64,000 bases of DNA from Rhabdornis inornatus (taxonomy: Eukaryota > Chordata > Aves > Passeriformes > Rhabdornithidae): the NCBI GenBank assembly GCA_013397075.1, contig VWZS01007473.1:1360740-1424739 (forward strand), given 5' to 3'. Under the pieces are notes generated by a model that had not been told where the DNA came from, searched no databases, and was given only the letters and a program-made list of their open reading frames with translations. The position numbers and the translations under genes are program-made. Shown here in pieces: positions 48,837-61,327 of the stretch; within the stretch, counting starts at the first letter, position 1, and each line of letters starts with the position of its first letter.

Positions 48837-49215
48837 AAAGCAGTTGGTACAATAATAGGTGCAGATAGTATTTTGGGTCCAGGAAGAGGCTCCCAGCTAT
48901 TATGAGCTAACAGGACTGGACACAAAGCTGTTTTAAACATAGGATGGTTACCCAGCTATGCAACCTGACCACATGCAGTGGGAATATGTGCCACAATGAG
49001 CAGTCTCAGTCAGACATGGGAGAGGAAGAAAGGCTAAAACACCTTGCTTGTCTTCCAGTATCTGTGCTAGACTAAGTCTGCTCCTTCAGCAGGACCTGCC
49101 CAGACACAACATTTTGCTGTTTAAACAAACCACTTCTATGCTGGATTCAGTCAGCCACTTGTAGACAGCAGTCTCAAGTGTACAATGACTTTACCTCTTT
49201 ACCACTTCAGGCCTG

Positions 49216-49300
49216 CTTTGCTGCTTCTCTTTTTCTCCTTCTTCCCTTCCAGTTCAGACCCTCTCTATTTCTTTCCATCTATTTCTCCTTACCTCCTAAC
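49216..49300. repeat. Pyrimidine-rich low-complexity tract
   Basis: The plus strand is mostly C and T with very few purines, in TTCTC, CTTCC and TTTC words. It produces a spurious Leu/Ser/Phe-rich frame on the plus strand. Confidence 0.65.
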
Positions 49301-52300
49301 TCAAATTTTCTACCTTTCTGAGAAACATGAACTCTCCATGACATCTCTATCACATGGCTCACCTCGCTTTCCAATTTTACTTCTCTTCATTTACTTGCTT
49401 CTATCTTCTCCTTCAGAATGTAACTTAAGAAGCTCACAGCCTTCTCAATAAAGCCTCACAAATAGGGCAAACGACAGTAAAAAGAAAACTGAAACTGTTT
49501 TACCTGGCTGAGACTTTGACAGAAACTTGATGTGACATACTGGACCTTAGACAATTACCCAGATCGTTTTCACTCTCACTACTGATTAAACCTTGAACTC
49601 ACTTTGGAGGACCTGATTCACCAACATTAGGAAAAATGGCCAAAATTTCAGGTAACTAACCTGTAAATCTCAAAGTAGGTGTTATGAATAAGAAAACTAA
49701 TTGCTAGAAAGTCAAATACTGCAAGTCTTCTTTGCATGGTCAACTGGATCTGGTTCAAATTCAATAAGAGGCACCAAGGATGATAGGACAAAAATAAAGG
49801 ATGAAAGTGCATTTGAAATAATGCACCTATGCATAACACTGATAGGAATTATTAGGAAAAGCTGTCCAGTTCTGGTTTCCAAACTTCAAGAAGAACATGG
49901 AAAACCTCCAAAATGAATATGAATATGATATATAGTTAATACTATTATTAACAGATAACAAGTTCTGGATTTCAAAGATGGGGAGAACTGTCCAAATAAT
50001 CCCAGACTGTGGGAAGCTGCTCAATGCTCTGAGCCCCAGTGCTCCTTCTAGCAGGGCTATAATTCACATCATTTCACTAGATTCAAATTCTTATAATTGA
50101 CAGTACCTTTGTGTCTTGGTGCAATCTTGTCCTTCAAATTCCTCCACAAACCTACTTTTCCCAAATACTCAATGTTAGTCTGGAGTTACTAACTCCTGCC
50201 AGGCCCTCTGCAGATTTCAGTGTGCTTTAGTTAGAAAAGCAGTGCCCTAAATGAAATCAATTCCCAGGGAAGTTTAAATTGCATATGTGTTTTTGGACAA
50301 GAACTTGTTTTTTTATGAGGAGGATGAGATTTTTGCACTAGGTTTAGTAGAGCAGGGTGACAAGTAATATTACCATTTATGTATACATTCCAGTGTTTAT
50401 GTAAGCAGCTTCATCAAAGCCATCATGGTATTATGTAGATGGTTAAAATTAAGCAGTGTAGTATGTAAGTGTTTATAGGATTAGACCCAGATATTTGAAG
50501 CATATAAAAGGCAAGTTCTGTCTAGAGCCACTATGTGAGAAATGATGAGATGAATGCAGGAATAATGCCAGCAGTCTGACCCTGTATTTTTTCGCAAGTC
50601 CGAGGACTATCACCACAAAACCCAAATTTGAGGGGCAAAATTTACAGATCAAAAGTTAAAGAATTCAGGAGTCACAGGAGGACAAATAAGAAATTTTTAC
50701 AGTGCCTGCAAGTCCTTGAACATTTCAGATTCTGGTGCACATTTCTGAAAATAAAAACTCAATAGTTTCCCACTGCTTTTAGCACAAGCAGTGCCTGATG
50801 TTTGCTTCACTCTTCACTGAGTCTACAAATGACAGGAAGAATGTTGACATTTTGTGCCACACGTACAGGAAGAAACAGATCATCTCCCTCTGAAAGGTGC
50901 TTTATTTTATGTGAAAAAAGACAAAACTCTGAGTTTGACATCAAATAAATCATACAATAATAGCATTATTTTTAAAGAGAATGAGTATTTTGCATATTAA
51001 TATAAAATGACATCAGAGTGGCAAATATAGAAATTATAACATTCAGTATCTCATAGAGAGCTGACACAGAGCAGAGCAGTTCTGGTTACCAAGCTGTCTT
51101 AAATCTACAGCCTCAAAAAAAGAAAAAAAAACCTTCATCAAAATTTAATATTCATGCAATAGGGACTCATTCATTGTTATGAAAACTGATTAGGGCCAAA
51201 CATAAAATCTTGGGTGCTTCATTTACTATCTTTCTCCACCAGAAAAAAGAAAAGATGCAAAAATCAACCCAGTGAAAAAAAATAAGCCTGGCAAACGTTT
51301 TCCTGGCAGCATTTCAGGGAGCTACTATTTTGTATTTGGTAAAGATGCAGTCCTTAACAGCCAACACACAGATTCTTAGAAGGAAACAGAAGGGACATTA
51401 GTAATTCAAATAAGGGGCAAAAGAGACAGACTAAAATTAAAATCTGCACAATTATTTTCTAGCAAACCAGCAACAGCATATAATCTAGTAGAAAAGGGGT
51501 AAGGGAGAGCTGATAATTTTTTTTAAAGATGTGGGCAAAGCTCTTCTTTTTGAAGAAGTCACAGAGCTAAAATAACCATATTGTTAGGCAGTGACTCATG
51601 GGAACAAAGACAACAATGCTATCTAGGATCGTTATACTGGTGCCTTTTAATCATAATGTTGGTACAGTTTTCCCTCACTCTGACCTAGTTTAAATAGTTT
51701 AGAAAGCTTAATAGGCAATGCTGCTTACAGCACTGTTAGGAGGACCTGAATATATACAACAAGTTCTTTTGTGAATGAAAATTACTGATTCATGGCCCGT
51801 TACACTCCATGAATTCAGAGAAACAACAGTGAAGTTAACCCACGGAAGTTTCACACAACTGAATCTGAATTTGTCTTCCTGCACTTTCCAAACATTCATG
51901 TTGGCAATCTGGCATCGTCAACATGGCATGTCCTGGAGCAGCCACCAGGGTACAGTGCTTCAGTGAGAGCAGGGCACAACCTACCTAGGGGCAAAGTATA
52001 GCAAAAATTCTAAATTTAAAAACTACCAAGTTGAGCAGGAAATGTTTTTAGTTACCTTAAAAAAGATTTTTGAGAACAATGCTTTCACTAAGGTTTTTTT
52101 AATAGAAATTTTTGTGTTTTAACTGACAGGCTGGAAATCAAGAATTTTCAGTCTTGGAGTTTTCAATGAAAACAAAAAGGTTGCCAGTAACTGCTATTTC
52201 CAGTAGAAATATCCTTTTGGCAAGAAATGATATCTTTGTTCATTTTCTTATTGAAAAACATTGATTCATTCCAGTGATTGATGTCAACTATAGGACACAA

Positions 52301-55160
52301 CTGTATTTTCCATGGGATAACTGATGAACTTGCTTTTAGTGTTAACTAGATTAATGCCTGCTATCATCTGCAAGTTTATAGTCCACCAAAATATAAAACC
52401 CACTTTTCTGAACCTCTGACTCTGATGTCACATATGTTACCAGCAGATACTGCTTGAACTTGTGCTGAACATAATTAAGTTGCTCCTTGTATCCCTGTGA
52501 GCCACACCAGCCATCGCTCTTTATTTGCAGGGTGAATTTTTCTCCCACTGTAAAGCCCAGGCAAATCTACTGGAATCATTAAGGGGCTTTGCTCAGCTGC
52601 AGCAGTAACAGCCCCACAAGGGACACCCTGCCCTTCCTCTGCTGCTTAGTCTGGGTCAGCTCCAGGATCCCACAGAGACCAGCATAAAGGACAGTGATGA
52701 AAATGAACCATAAAGGAAACTCATGAGGTCAAGCCAGTGCGTGCATTTATTCTACCCGAGATTCATGCTCAGTAGCAGGGAGCTGTAAGACCTCCTCCAG
52801 TGACTGGACTGGGAAAGGCAACTCCTAACATCTATATTCTGACTTGACTTAGAAAAATAAAGCTATCTTTCCAGAATTATTGACCAACAAACCTATTTCT
52901 CTAGATTTCATGCAACAAGGATTTTATTTTTTCTCCCCTCTGCCTCTCTGGCTCCTGAGAAGTATTCGCAATTATACAGAGGAAACAGATGCCTTGATTT
53001 CTCCATGTAGCTCAGTCCTGGACTATTACATGGAAAAATGTCCCAGTTGGGACTTTCAGAAGCACTGGCTTAATCCTCCTCCCACGAAAGCCACTGGTAA
53101 AAACACCCATGAATCTTCAGTTGGAAGAAAAGAGGACAGTGCTAAAGACTCTCAAAAACCTTACTATTGCCACATGTGGATGTGAACTAATCTTGTTAGA
53201 GAAAAGTGCTCTTCTGAATATCAGATAGATTCTATTTTCTCCAAATGAATAAAGATTAATCCACAGCAAAAATTCTCTTTAAGTAAGGTTTTCTCAAGGC
53301 AAATTAAGGGAAAGGATTTTTAGGTAGCGTATTGGAAAAAAACACAAACTAAAGCAGACCACCAGGCAGCTTGGAAGAGCAAAAGTTTACTTTGTAAAAC
53401 CAAACTTTGCAACCTTAATTTTGTTAACATGAGAGTATCCTCTAATTTTATCTACAGCTACCACCTTCTCCAAGTTACAATTGCCAAAAAAGGTCAAAAT
53501 ATCTTAACGCTACATTCCACCAAGTCACTAAATGGAACAGAAGTCATATTACTGTAATTCATAATTCAGAACTCAAATTTCATAAGACAACATAAGAAAT
53601 GTCATTTTAACCACACTAATTCCTTCACAGTTAACATGAGTGGGTGTTGGTGCAATCCAAGCTGAAAAAAGCCATCTAATTTCAGCAAGTATACCACAAG
53701 CCAACTTGGCAACCCTCCACATGGACAGACAAATGTCTGCTCTGTTGAAGCTGAAGGCACAGTGATAATTATCATAGCTGATACTGCATCAGTGGTAATG
53801 ACAGTGTGGTTTGTAAATATGAAACAAACTAGGATTCTCTCGTTCACAAATAGGGATTTGGTACTGCTGTGGGAACCCGCCATAAACCTGACAGATCTGA
53901 ATGCAGCCCTTGATCCAAACTAGGGCACGTTCCTGTGTAACTGGGAAGTCATTCAATAGCTGTAGTGCACGTTTAATTATCACACTTTTTGGGTGGGTGT
54001 TGGTAGAAGCTGGACAAACACATGACATGACAATTATACGACAATCAAATCCACTGGAACAGAGAAGCAGCCAGTGCCACCACTCCTACTAAAAATGGAG
54101 ATGCTGTGACCATTTTCCACTCTGCTCAGTTCCTTGCTATTGGGGTCAGGAAGATCACCAGGAAGGAGTCAGGTCTTTCCAGAATAATTAAGCACGCTCA
54201 GTTAAAGTTCCCTAAGGCATTTAGGAAAGTAAGTAAAAGTAAGAAAAACCTCTCAAACTATGAAACCAAGGAAAGACAGGATACGGTCTATTTAATTAGA
54301 CTGCAGAAAAAGTCATAATGGCTGCAATAGGTTGGTGTTTCCCAGGCCAAAACTGCAGCCACACAAGATACATCAGAAACCTAAGCTTTGATTCCTGCCC
54401 TGTCCCTCCAGTGGCAGCTGAGGCCAGAAGGGAATAATGATTTTGCAGAGGTTTTTGGCTCAGAGAGCTCTTCTGACACACCACAAAGCAACGCTCGCGT
54501 GCAGAAAACGAGCTGGCTCTGGAGGACTCGCAGGTGACCAAGCAGCCCTCCAAACCAACGAGAGGCTGGAATGCCCTCACCAAAAGCCAATGGATAAAAA
54601 ATAGCTTGAACTCTCTCATCTGTGGGACCTTAGCATGTACCAGAGGGTTTTCCCCAGAGCCGGTTCAGATTTACTTACACACTGTGCCTCGTGCCTTAAC
54701 TCCACAATAAGAATGCTACTCTACTACTGTATTAATGAATATTTATAAGGCACTTGGAAATTCTTCATGAGAGGCAAGCCTGGCATTTAAGGCAACAAAT
54801 ATTACAAAATTTCCTTTCCAGTTACTAAGCAATATCCAGTCATTAGGAAAGATTCCTGATACACAGGTATTGGCTTCAACAATATGTTTTTGTACAAGTT
54901 CTCCACTGGAAAGGAAAAACAAGATCAATGGAACATTTTCAATTACTTCAAAATAATGTGATGTGGAAACACAACCGCTATTTCCTATGTTTAATTGTCC
55001 CCCTCCCTATTTTATGCTATCTCCCTAAAATGCTAACAATCACTTAAAACCATATGTTTTCACTTTCCCTCAGACCATCTTTTTCCATTACAGAAGTCTT
55101 GAGCTCTTTAGCTCACCAAAAACCTTACGCAGGGGCAGAGAAGAGCCAAACTAAACTTGA

Positions 55161-55193
55161 CATTTCTTCCATTTCTTCCATTTTTTTTTTTTT
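55161..55193 (+). repeat. CATTTCTTC tandem repeat and T run
   Basis: Two exact copies of CATTTCTTC (55161-55178) are followed by CA and a 13-base T run. It is a simple repeat. Confidence 0.85.
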
Positions 55194-56399
55194 CATTCAC
55201 TGGCCTTGCCCACATAGGATTCATCTCATCTCATCCCACACTTCTCTCCAATCATTGCAGGTGCAGGATTACCTGGAGAGTAGCTGACTTACTCTAGACA
55301 CTGGACTGGAGTTTCCCTGCTTCATTCTCCCTCCATTGCTTTTTTTGTTAGAGAACACAATGAACTCCTTATCATGACCACTTGATTCAGCTACACAGCT
55401 ATAACTGAATTGTGAGATGGCTGTCAGCATTCACAATAAGAAAAATAGAAGTATAATAGAAATCTTTATCGCTAGTACTTAGAAGAAACAAATTAAACTG
55501 ATTTGTATATCTAGAATAGTGGTGGATACTTGTATATGAAAACTAATTGGATTTTAAAATAAGAGATTAATTTCCCATTTCTGTCAGATTGTATGAAGCT
55601 AATAATCTTTACTATTTTATTGTAATTATAGGTCCATGTAGATCAGAAATATTATATCTTGAACTTATGAGTCTCCTCTTTGATGACAGTTTTACTACCT
55701 ATTTCATTAGCTGTCTGGCAAGTCAGTTTTGTAAAGAAGAAGCAAAATGAGATAAATTTGCTGGAAGAAAAACTCAAAACTGGACTGGGTGGTTTGCACT
55801 ATTCTGTCACTGCTAATGGAGTTCAGCTCTATTACTTATGACAAAACCCTCTGGCATGTAAAATGCTTACTTTACTGCCATATCATTTTTACTAATAAAA
55901 CCAAAGGGGGACCTGCTATGCACCCCCCCTTCTCCCCCCAGCTGCCAACACCCACAGGGTTCATTCAGGTTCCAAAATCACCCAATGACTGCTAAACAAA
56001 GTCGTTCTCATCCCCTCTCCAGTTCATCTCTGGAGTGGTCTATGCTTGGGCTTGTACCATATAAAAGTAGGTTTAAATTCAAGATAAATTAGCCCACATG
56101 GAGTTCAGTGCTAGCCTAGCTGAAGTGCTCTGGGGAAGGCAGGTTGTCTTATTGGCACAGGGGTAAGAGCCAAAGTTGTGTCTCCTTTACTCTCACAAGA
56201 ATGAATAAGACAACAGATGCATTTCTAGGGCCCACACACAATTCCTCCCTTACAGCTATTACTCCACATTGAAATGCAATCTTGCTTTCATTAGGAAAGA
56301 GATACCTTCCAACTGAAGTTGTTATATCTGGAATGAAAACGTATGTATCATATGGCAGCCTCATTTTATTTCATTACATCACACTGTAGCCCTACTTTT

Positions 56400-56690
56400 C
56401 CTCCTCCTCATTCTTCAGGTGTAAGAGGGAGTTGTTGTTTGTGTATAGCATGCACATTAGCACAGATAAACTGCTCACTGAGTGTAATGATTAATGATTG
56501 AATAGTGCAGTTGTTGCAAAAATAAGTCATGCAGTGAAGAGAGATCTGAAGATTATATCTAACACCAGGAGATGGCTTATTAATCTTACTTCTTGAAGAA
56601 TTTGTGAGTAAATCATTCTCCTTTATTAATGATATTTCACTTTGCTCCATGAGACATCTTTTATACATCCAGAAGGGCAATTATCTGTTT
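56400..56690. promoter_or_regulatory. Candidate conserved noncoding element
   Basis: Non-repetitive AT-rich sequence with many homeodomain-type and POU-like cores, among them GATTAATGATTG near 56489, TTATTAATC near 56577 and TTATTAATGATA near 56622. The minus frame open at 56408-56680 has no family resemblance. The call rests on motif density only. Confidence 0.25.
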
Positions 56691-57239
56691 AGGCCAGGAA
56701 ACAATATTAGGTACAGACAGTGCTTGAATGTTTGATCTAAGTCAAATAAAAGAGGGGAAAAAAGAGTGAAGCACACTCCAAAGACTACCCCAAACAGGAC
56801 TGCATTTACAGGGAGGTTGTTTTGGTTCCCCTCCATCTGGAAATGAAAAATTATGTGCTTTTTTGAGTCTCAATTAAGGTGGCGCTTGCATACTCTAACA
56901 GTGATATAACAACTGAAGGAAAACTACATTACTTTCATATCTTCTGTGTCTGAAGGAATTCTATTATATGTGAGGCTGTTAAACATGTCTCAAATGGTTT
57001 ATTAATATAAAAGTCTTTCAAAGGGAGTTCTTAAATTCTTGATCACAATGAGATATTGAAGATGGAAAGTAGAGTTTATAATTTAAAAATAAAAAAAATC
57101 CTCTTTCTTGGTTTAAAACTCACATTTTTTTCTAGCTGTCCATCATCTGCTATCCACAAAAACACTGGAAGATTTAACGAGGGAGCACAGGTACCTGTTT
57201 AAAAGTAGCATTCCAAGAACTGTAACATAAAAAATACAC
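56691..57239. other. Noncoding DNA, no gene found
   Basis: Unique AT-rich sequence with nothing specific seen. Confidence 0.55.
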
Positions 57240-57510
57240 AGTGCTAGTACAAATCTATAAATAATCTCCAAAACGATATTCATTAATTAGCATTAAACAC
57301 CTTGAGTATGGAAATCATAAATTTAAGTTATTATAGAAATTGCATTAGATAATGTGGGTTGATCACAGAAGTGCTCTGCAGATTCACGAAACTTTGACAA
57401 ATATCTTCCCATGGATTTCAAAATATTACTAAGCTGAGTCATAGTTACCCTTTAGATTAATAGATCAATTAAATGCAACAGTTTATTGGACAGGTAATTA
57501 ATTAATGAAA
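57240..57510. promoter_or_regulatory. Candidate conserved noncoding element B of a pair
   Basis: AT-rich complex sequence with CATTAATTAGCATTAAAC near 57280 and GGTAATTAATTAATG near 57494. The core 57434-57495 carries TTACCCT (57445-57451), TAGATCAAT (57461-57469) and TTTATTGGACAG (57482-57493), the same ordered blocks as at 47024-47064. The gap between the second and third blocks is nine bases longer here. A MIR-like SINE begins directly downstream at 57511. Confidence 0.3.
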
Positions 57511-57585
57511 GACAGCATGATCTAGTGAATAGAACATAAGAAGACACAAGAAATAAGAGGAAGTTATACTTGATTTTCCAGTGTG
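57511..57585 (+). mobile_element. MIR/CORE-SINE head fragment
   Basis: GACAGCATGATCTAGTGAAT and AGAACATAAG follow the tRNA-like head of MIR-type SINEs (GCAGCATGGTCTAGTGGATAGAGCA). The continuation is a degenerate AGACACAAG and GAGGAAGTTATACTTGATTT body. The A-box-like TCTAGTGAATAGAAC is recognisable, but the CORE and tail are not. Confidence 0.5.
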
Positions 57586-57699
57586 GATTAAGGCTAAGGA
57601 TAATCTGCAGGGAGGATTCTGCAGAAATGCTCTTGCATGTGAAGGCATTTCACAAAGATGCTGCAGTCTCTGATATTTGATAGGGACACCTGCCTTGCC

Positions 57700-57835
57700 A
57701 ATTGCTGTGTGGAGATTTGCACTTTCACCAAATGCCCCTGGGTGTAATTGGTGAATTAGAGCTGCTCATTTGGGTGTCACAAGTTCTGCTGCTGCCAGTC
57801 TTGACAGCTTGAAGCTGGAAAATGGAATTTAGAGC
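57700..57835. promoter_or_regulatory. Candidate conserved noncoding element
   Basis: A non-repetitive stretch with GGTGTAATTGGTGAATTAGAG near 57740 and a complex GC/AT mix. It looks like an enhancer-type segment, but conservation could not be tested. Confidence 0.2.
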
Positions 57836-58193
57836 AAAGGAACCAGAGCTCTGCCTTGTAAAGAAATCACAAGTGAACCTTCACTGAGGGATCTCTGGGT
57901 TTTGGAAACATGTTTGTTGTCTGTTAATTAAACTTCTTTAATTAAAAAAAATCATAACAGGAAAATCTGGTGGAAAAGTACCAGTTTAATTAGGTACTTA
58001 TACTGAAAGGGAGAAAAAAGCATTCAGCAGTGCAATAGTACCATTTTCAGAACGAACAATCTCTGCTAATGTGGTGATTTTTTGACAGTACCAATCTGCC
58101 TGACAGTGAGAGGTGAGAGTACATTTATATCATTAATAAATGCTTTTGTCTGGAACCTGAAGTTGCTTATTTTTTTAGTTTTAAGTTGCTTGC

Positions 58194-58271
58194 AAAAAAA
58201 AAAAAAAAGAGGAAAAAAAAAAGAAAAACCAACAATAACAAGAACAAAAAAAAAACCAACAGAAAAAAAAG
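58194..58271 (+). repeat. A-rich low-complexity tract
   Basis: It begins with 15 consecutive A (58194-58208) and continues as A runs broken by G, GG, CC and AAC/AAT words. Just upstream AAGTTGCTT occurs twice (58160 and 58183). It could be the tail of a decayed retroposed sequence, but the upstream DNA matches nothing I recognise. Confidence 0.75.
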
Positions 58272-60329
58272 CAAAGTCATGAAAGAAACAGAACTGATCT
58301 AATAAAACTGGTTCAAGATTTTCACTTGAGTACATTCTGGGGATTTCTAATTTTCATTTGGTTGCTACTTTTGACTCAAGAAAATAGTGAGCATCCCAAA
58401 CATACTTTAAAGCCAAAAATATGCAGGTCAAAATATGACTGCACTTTGTATCAAAGATTGGATCTGACTACAATGTGTTTTCAGCACCCAGCTTCAGGTC
58501 CTATATTTTTTACTTTCATTTTCAAGCTCATCTGACCAAAATTAAACAAGAGCCCCTTTCCCCCACATACCCAAGGCATATTAAGATTCTATTTCACTGG
58601 TTCATTTCAAATCCAAATTTTATGTTACCTGATAATCATTACTGACACAAGCCACACCTGTTTGTCCACATAGCATTGAAAACTGGGGAAATGGGGTTTA
58701 TTAAAAGCCGTCCTTTCACATTCCTACGTGTAAAAAGGTATGTTGAAGCTTTTGGGCTGCTAGAAGTCTACCCCACTGAAGTTTATAAACAAAGGTTTGG
58801 CCTGCAGTGCAGTTACCCATTACAAAGAGACCATGGTCTGTTACCTGATCTTGAATCTTTCCCACCACTCAGCCCCACATCAGAGCACCAGCTTTAGCAT
58901 CTGCCTGTTACACAGAAAAGCCTCAGCACAAAAGTCAGATCCAAACCCACTTTTCTAGAACACAAGAGTCTGTGCAGGGGCTATAACATTGCCCTGGATT
59001 TTCTGACAGTAGTTTTAAAGAACAAAGGTAAAAAGACAAAGCAGTGCATTTGAAAACAGAATTATGTATTCTCATTGGAACTACCTCCAGCCTCATGCAG
59101 GCCTCAGTGACTAGAATACTGGGTCCCAAAGTGATTAGAAAAGGAGAATAAACGTTAATAGTATTGATTTTTCTCTGAGAATTCCCTGCAGTCCTGCTGA
59201 GGGAACCAAGGTAGTGAACAGCAGCAAAAAATCCAGCTTTTCCAGCAGGTGCCTGGGTAATTGAGAAGCAAGCAAATATGCGATCTTTTTAGGGACAAGC
59301 ATATACCCCATCTGCTGTATGAACCAATGTCTCATCCTGCTAATCTGGAATGTTAGCATATATGTTCAGATTCTCAAGCCTGACCTGCTTCTGAGAAGAG
59401 AATTATTCAAATAGGTTACACCAAAATAATCAGCAGTTAAAAACTAGCATCAGTAGATAGTGACTCTATCAGCATTTTTCTCTTGCTGCATTTTTTTTCT
59501 TAAGTAATTAAAAAGTGTCTCTGAAAGAGCAGTATGTACAGTATGTCATAAAGTCTCTCTGAACTACCTATATTTACCCCTGAAAGTGAATTCTTTATAA
59601 GACCTAGGATATCAAAGAAACGAGGGATCAAAGTAGTTTTAATAAGCAACCCAGTGTTTGTAGAACCTGCACTTTCATGTATCATGTTTTGTTCAAGTTC
59701 TTAATTTCGGTTCCTCACCACAGAAGGCACTTAAGATAACTATCTATAACCATATTGTCATGTTGAATCCTTTGATTATTTAACATGTACACCTTAGTGA
59801 AACAAAAATGCCTTTTTTTCCCCATAATATTTGGACTTCATTGTATTTTCCCACACGAAACATAGATTTGATTTGTTTGATAGTTGGATCATACTGTAGC
59901 ATTTTCTTTAGTATTTCTATTTATATATTAGTAAAGTTCATTGTAGCACAGTTTTATCTATTTCTATACATTGATCTACAGCACCTTGATCTTTTATAAA
60001 TTTCAAAATAAACATGTGACAAAAGACTGTAATAGCTACAGACAACAAAGTTTACTGGGCCTTAAAAGAGAAACCAGAGGTTCCCCAGTGAACACCAGTA
60101 TGCTCTTTAACATACTAAAATCAGTTTCTCACCCTCTTGCTTGAAATTAGAGCTTTGCTATGTTTGCACATTGTTTTGTGGTAAAAACGAACAACTTTAA
60201 AACCCCAAAACTTCCATATATGTTTGATCTGTAGTTATAATAAAATTGTCAATAAAGACTGGGAGTTATTACACTCTTGCTTAGAAGCACAGACTGAAAG
60301 ATGAAGGAACTATAAGATCAGACTATATG

Positions 60330-60361
60330 CAAAAAGCAGTAATGACAAAAAGCAATAATGA
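60330..60361 (+). repeat. Two-copy 16-bp tandem duplication
   Basis: CAAAAAGCAGTAATGA at 60330-60345 is followed directly by CAAAAAGCAATAATGA at 60346-60361, with one difference. It is a recent slippage-type duplication. Confidence 0.85.
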
Positions 60362-61327
60362 AAAAACTATCTTGTAGCTACTGCGGCACCACATCTGGAT
60401 ATACAATTTTTATTTTGCTCTGAAAGTTAACATTAGCTTGGAACCTGAATGAGAAATAAGTTAAAAACCTTAACAGTAGCATATGGAAATATAAGCAGGC
60501 AGGTCTATTTTCTCCCCTTTTTTCTCCTTTCTAAGTCTTACAGTAGGATCCACAGATCTAAAGAGAGAAGACTGTTCACAGAAGAAGATATACAAGATTA
60601 ATTCCAGCCCTGATGGGAAGTAAAAGCTGGTGCATGAGCACCTAGGTGAGAGTTTAAAGGACCTTGTTTAAAGGACAACAAGGGAGAATGTTTCCTCAGC
60701 TTTCACCAGTGTGACTCCAGCTACTTAGTTCTCATTTAGCAGAGAGCACTGGAATGGTTCTCTGGACATTTCAGATGCAAATGCCTTCCTGCAGCCTTTT
60801 TGGATACCTTGAAAAACAGGGAACCTCAGTTCCAGCACCACAATAAGCACAGTAGCACAAACATCAAGATATCTCAAGAAAATCTTAATAGAAATAAAAG
60901 TGTGATATTTGGGGTCATACATAAAGAAGATGACATTTCACACTTCCGTTTTATCACACTTAGTGCTCACCCCACCCAGACCCCAAAACAGGGATCTTCC
61001 TGAATACAATGATTTTCAGGTCTAGTGGAGCCTTCAAAATGAACCAAAACCTCCTACTGGACCAGCAGTCAGTGCCAACAGACTCAGACTATCTTTCCAC
61101 AATTCAGATGGCAAAAACATGCCGGATTCAAGTTTTCAGCTCTGGCTCCCTGCAGTTCCACAAAGAAGTGAGGGTGGTGTATGAGGAAGGGTAACTGGTC
61201 AACACAGCTCACTTGGCTTCTGCACACAGGAAATAATTTCAGGGGCAAGTTCCAAAAGAGGAGTTTAATTCCCTGACAATACAGGCAAGAGATTTCCCTG
61301 TGTTTCTTATCTTCTAGACTAGACCTA

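Larger units (their letters stand above)
48837..56399. other. Noncoding DNA, no gene found
   Basis: Long unique AT-rich stretch. Small items are a pyrimidine-rich tract at 49216-49300, A-rich runs at about 51114-51131, a 9-bp tandem repeat ending in T13 at 55161-55193, and C7/C6 runs at 55923-55939. Around 53789-54028 the minus strand is open for 79 codons with a protein-like but unrecognised composition. I cannot support a gene. Confidence 0.6.
57836..61327. other. Noncoding DNA, no gene found
   Basis: Unique AT-rich sequence containing the A-rich tract at 58194-58271 and a 16-bp tandem duplication at 60330-60361. No mobile element could be tied to the A-rich tract and no exon is recognised. 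Confidence 0.6.

Noticed and set aside
48328..48868. Cluster of short frames on both strands
   Set aside because: All derive from the CR1 LINE copy. The minus-strand ones are broken ORF2 C-terminal pieces, not a host gene.
49185..49451. 88-codon hydrophobic frame that could suggest a membrane protein
   Set aside because: The Leu, Phe and Ser richness comes from the pyrimidine-rich tract at 49216-49300.
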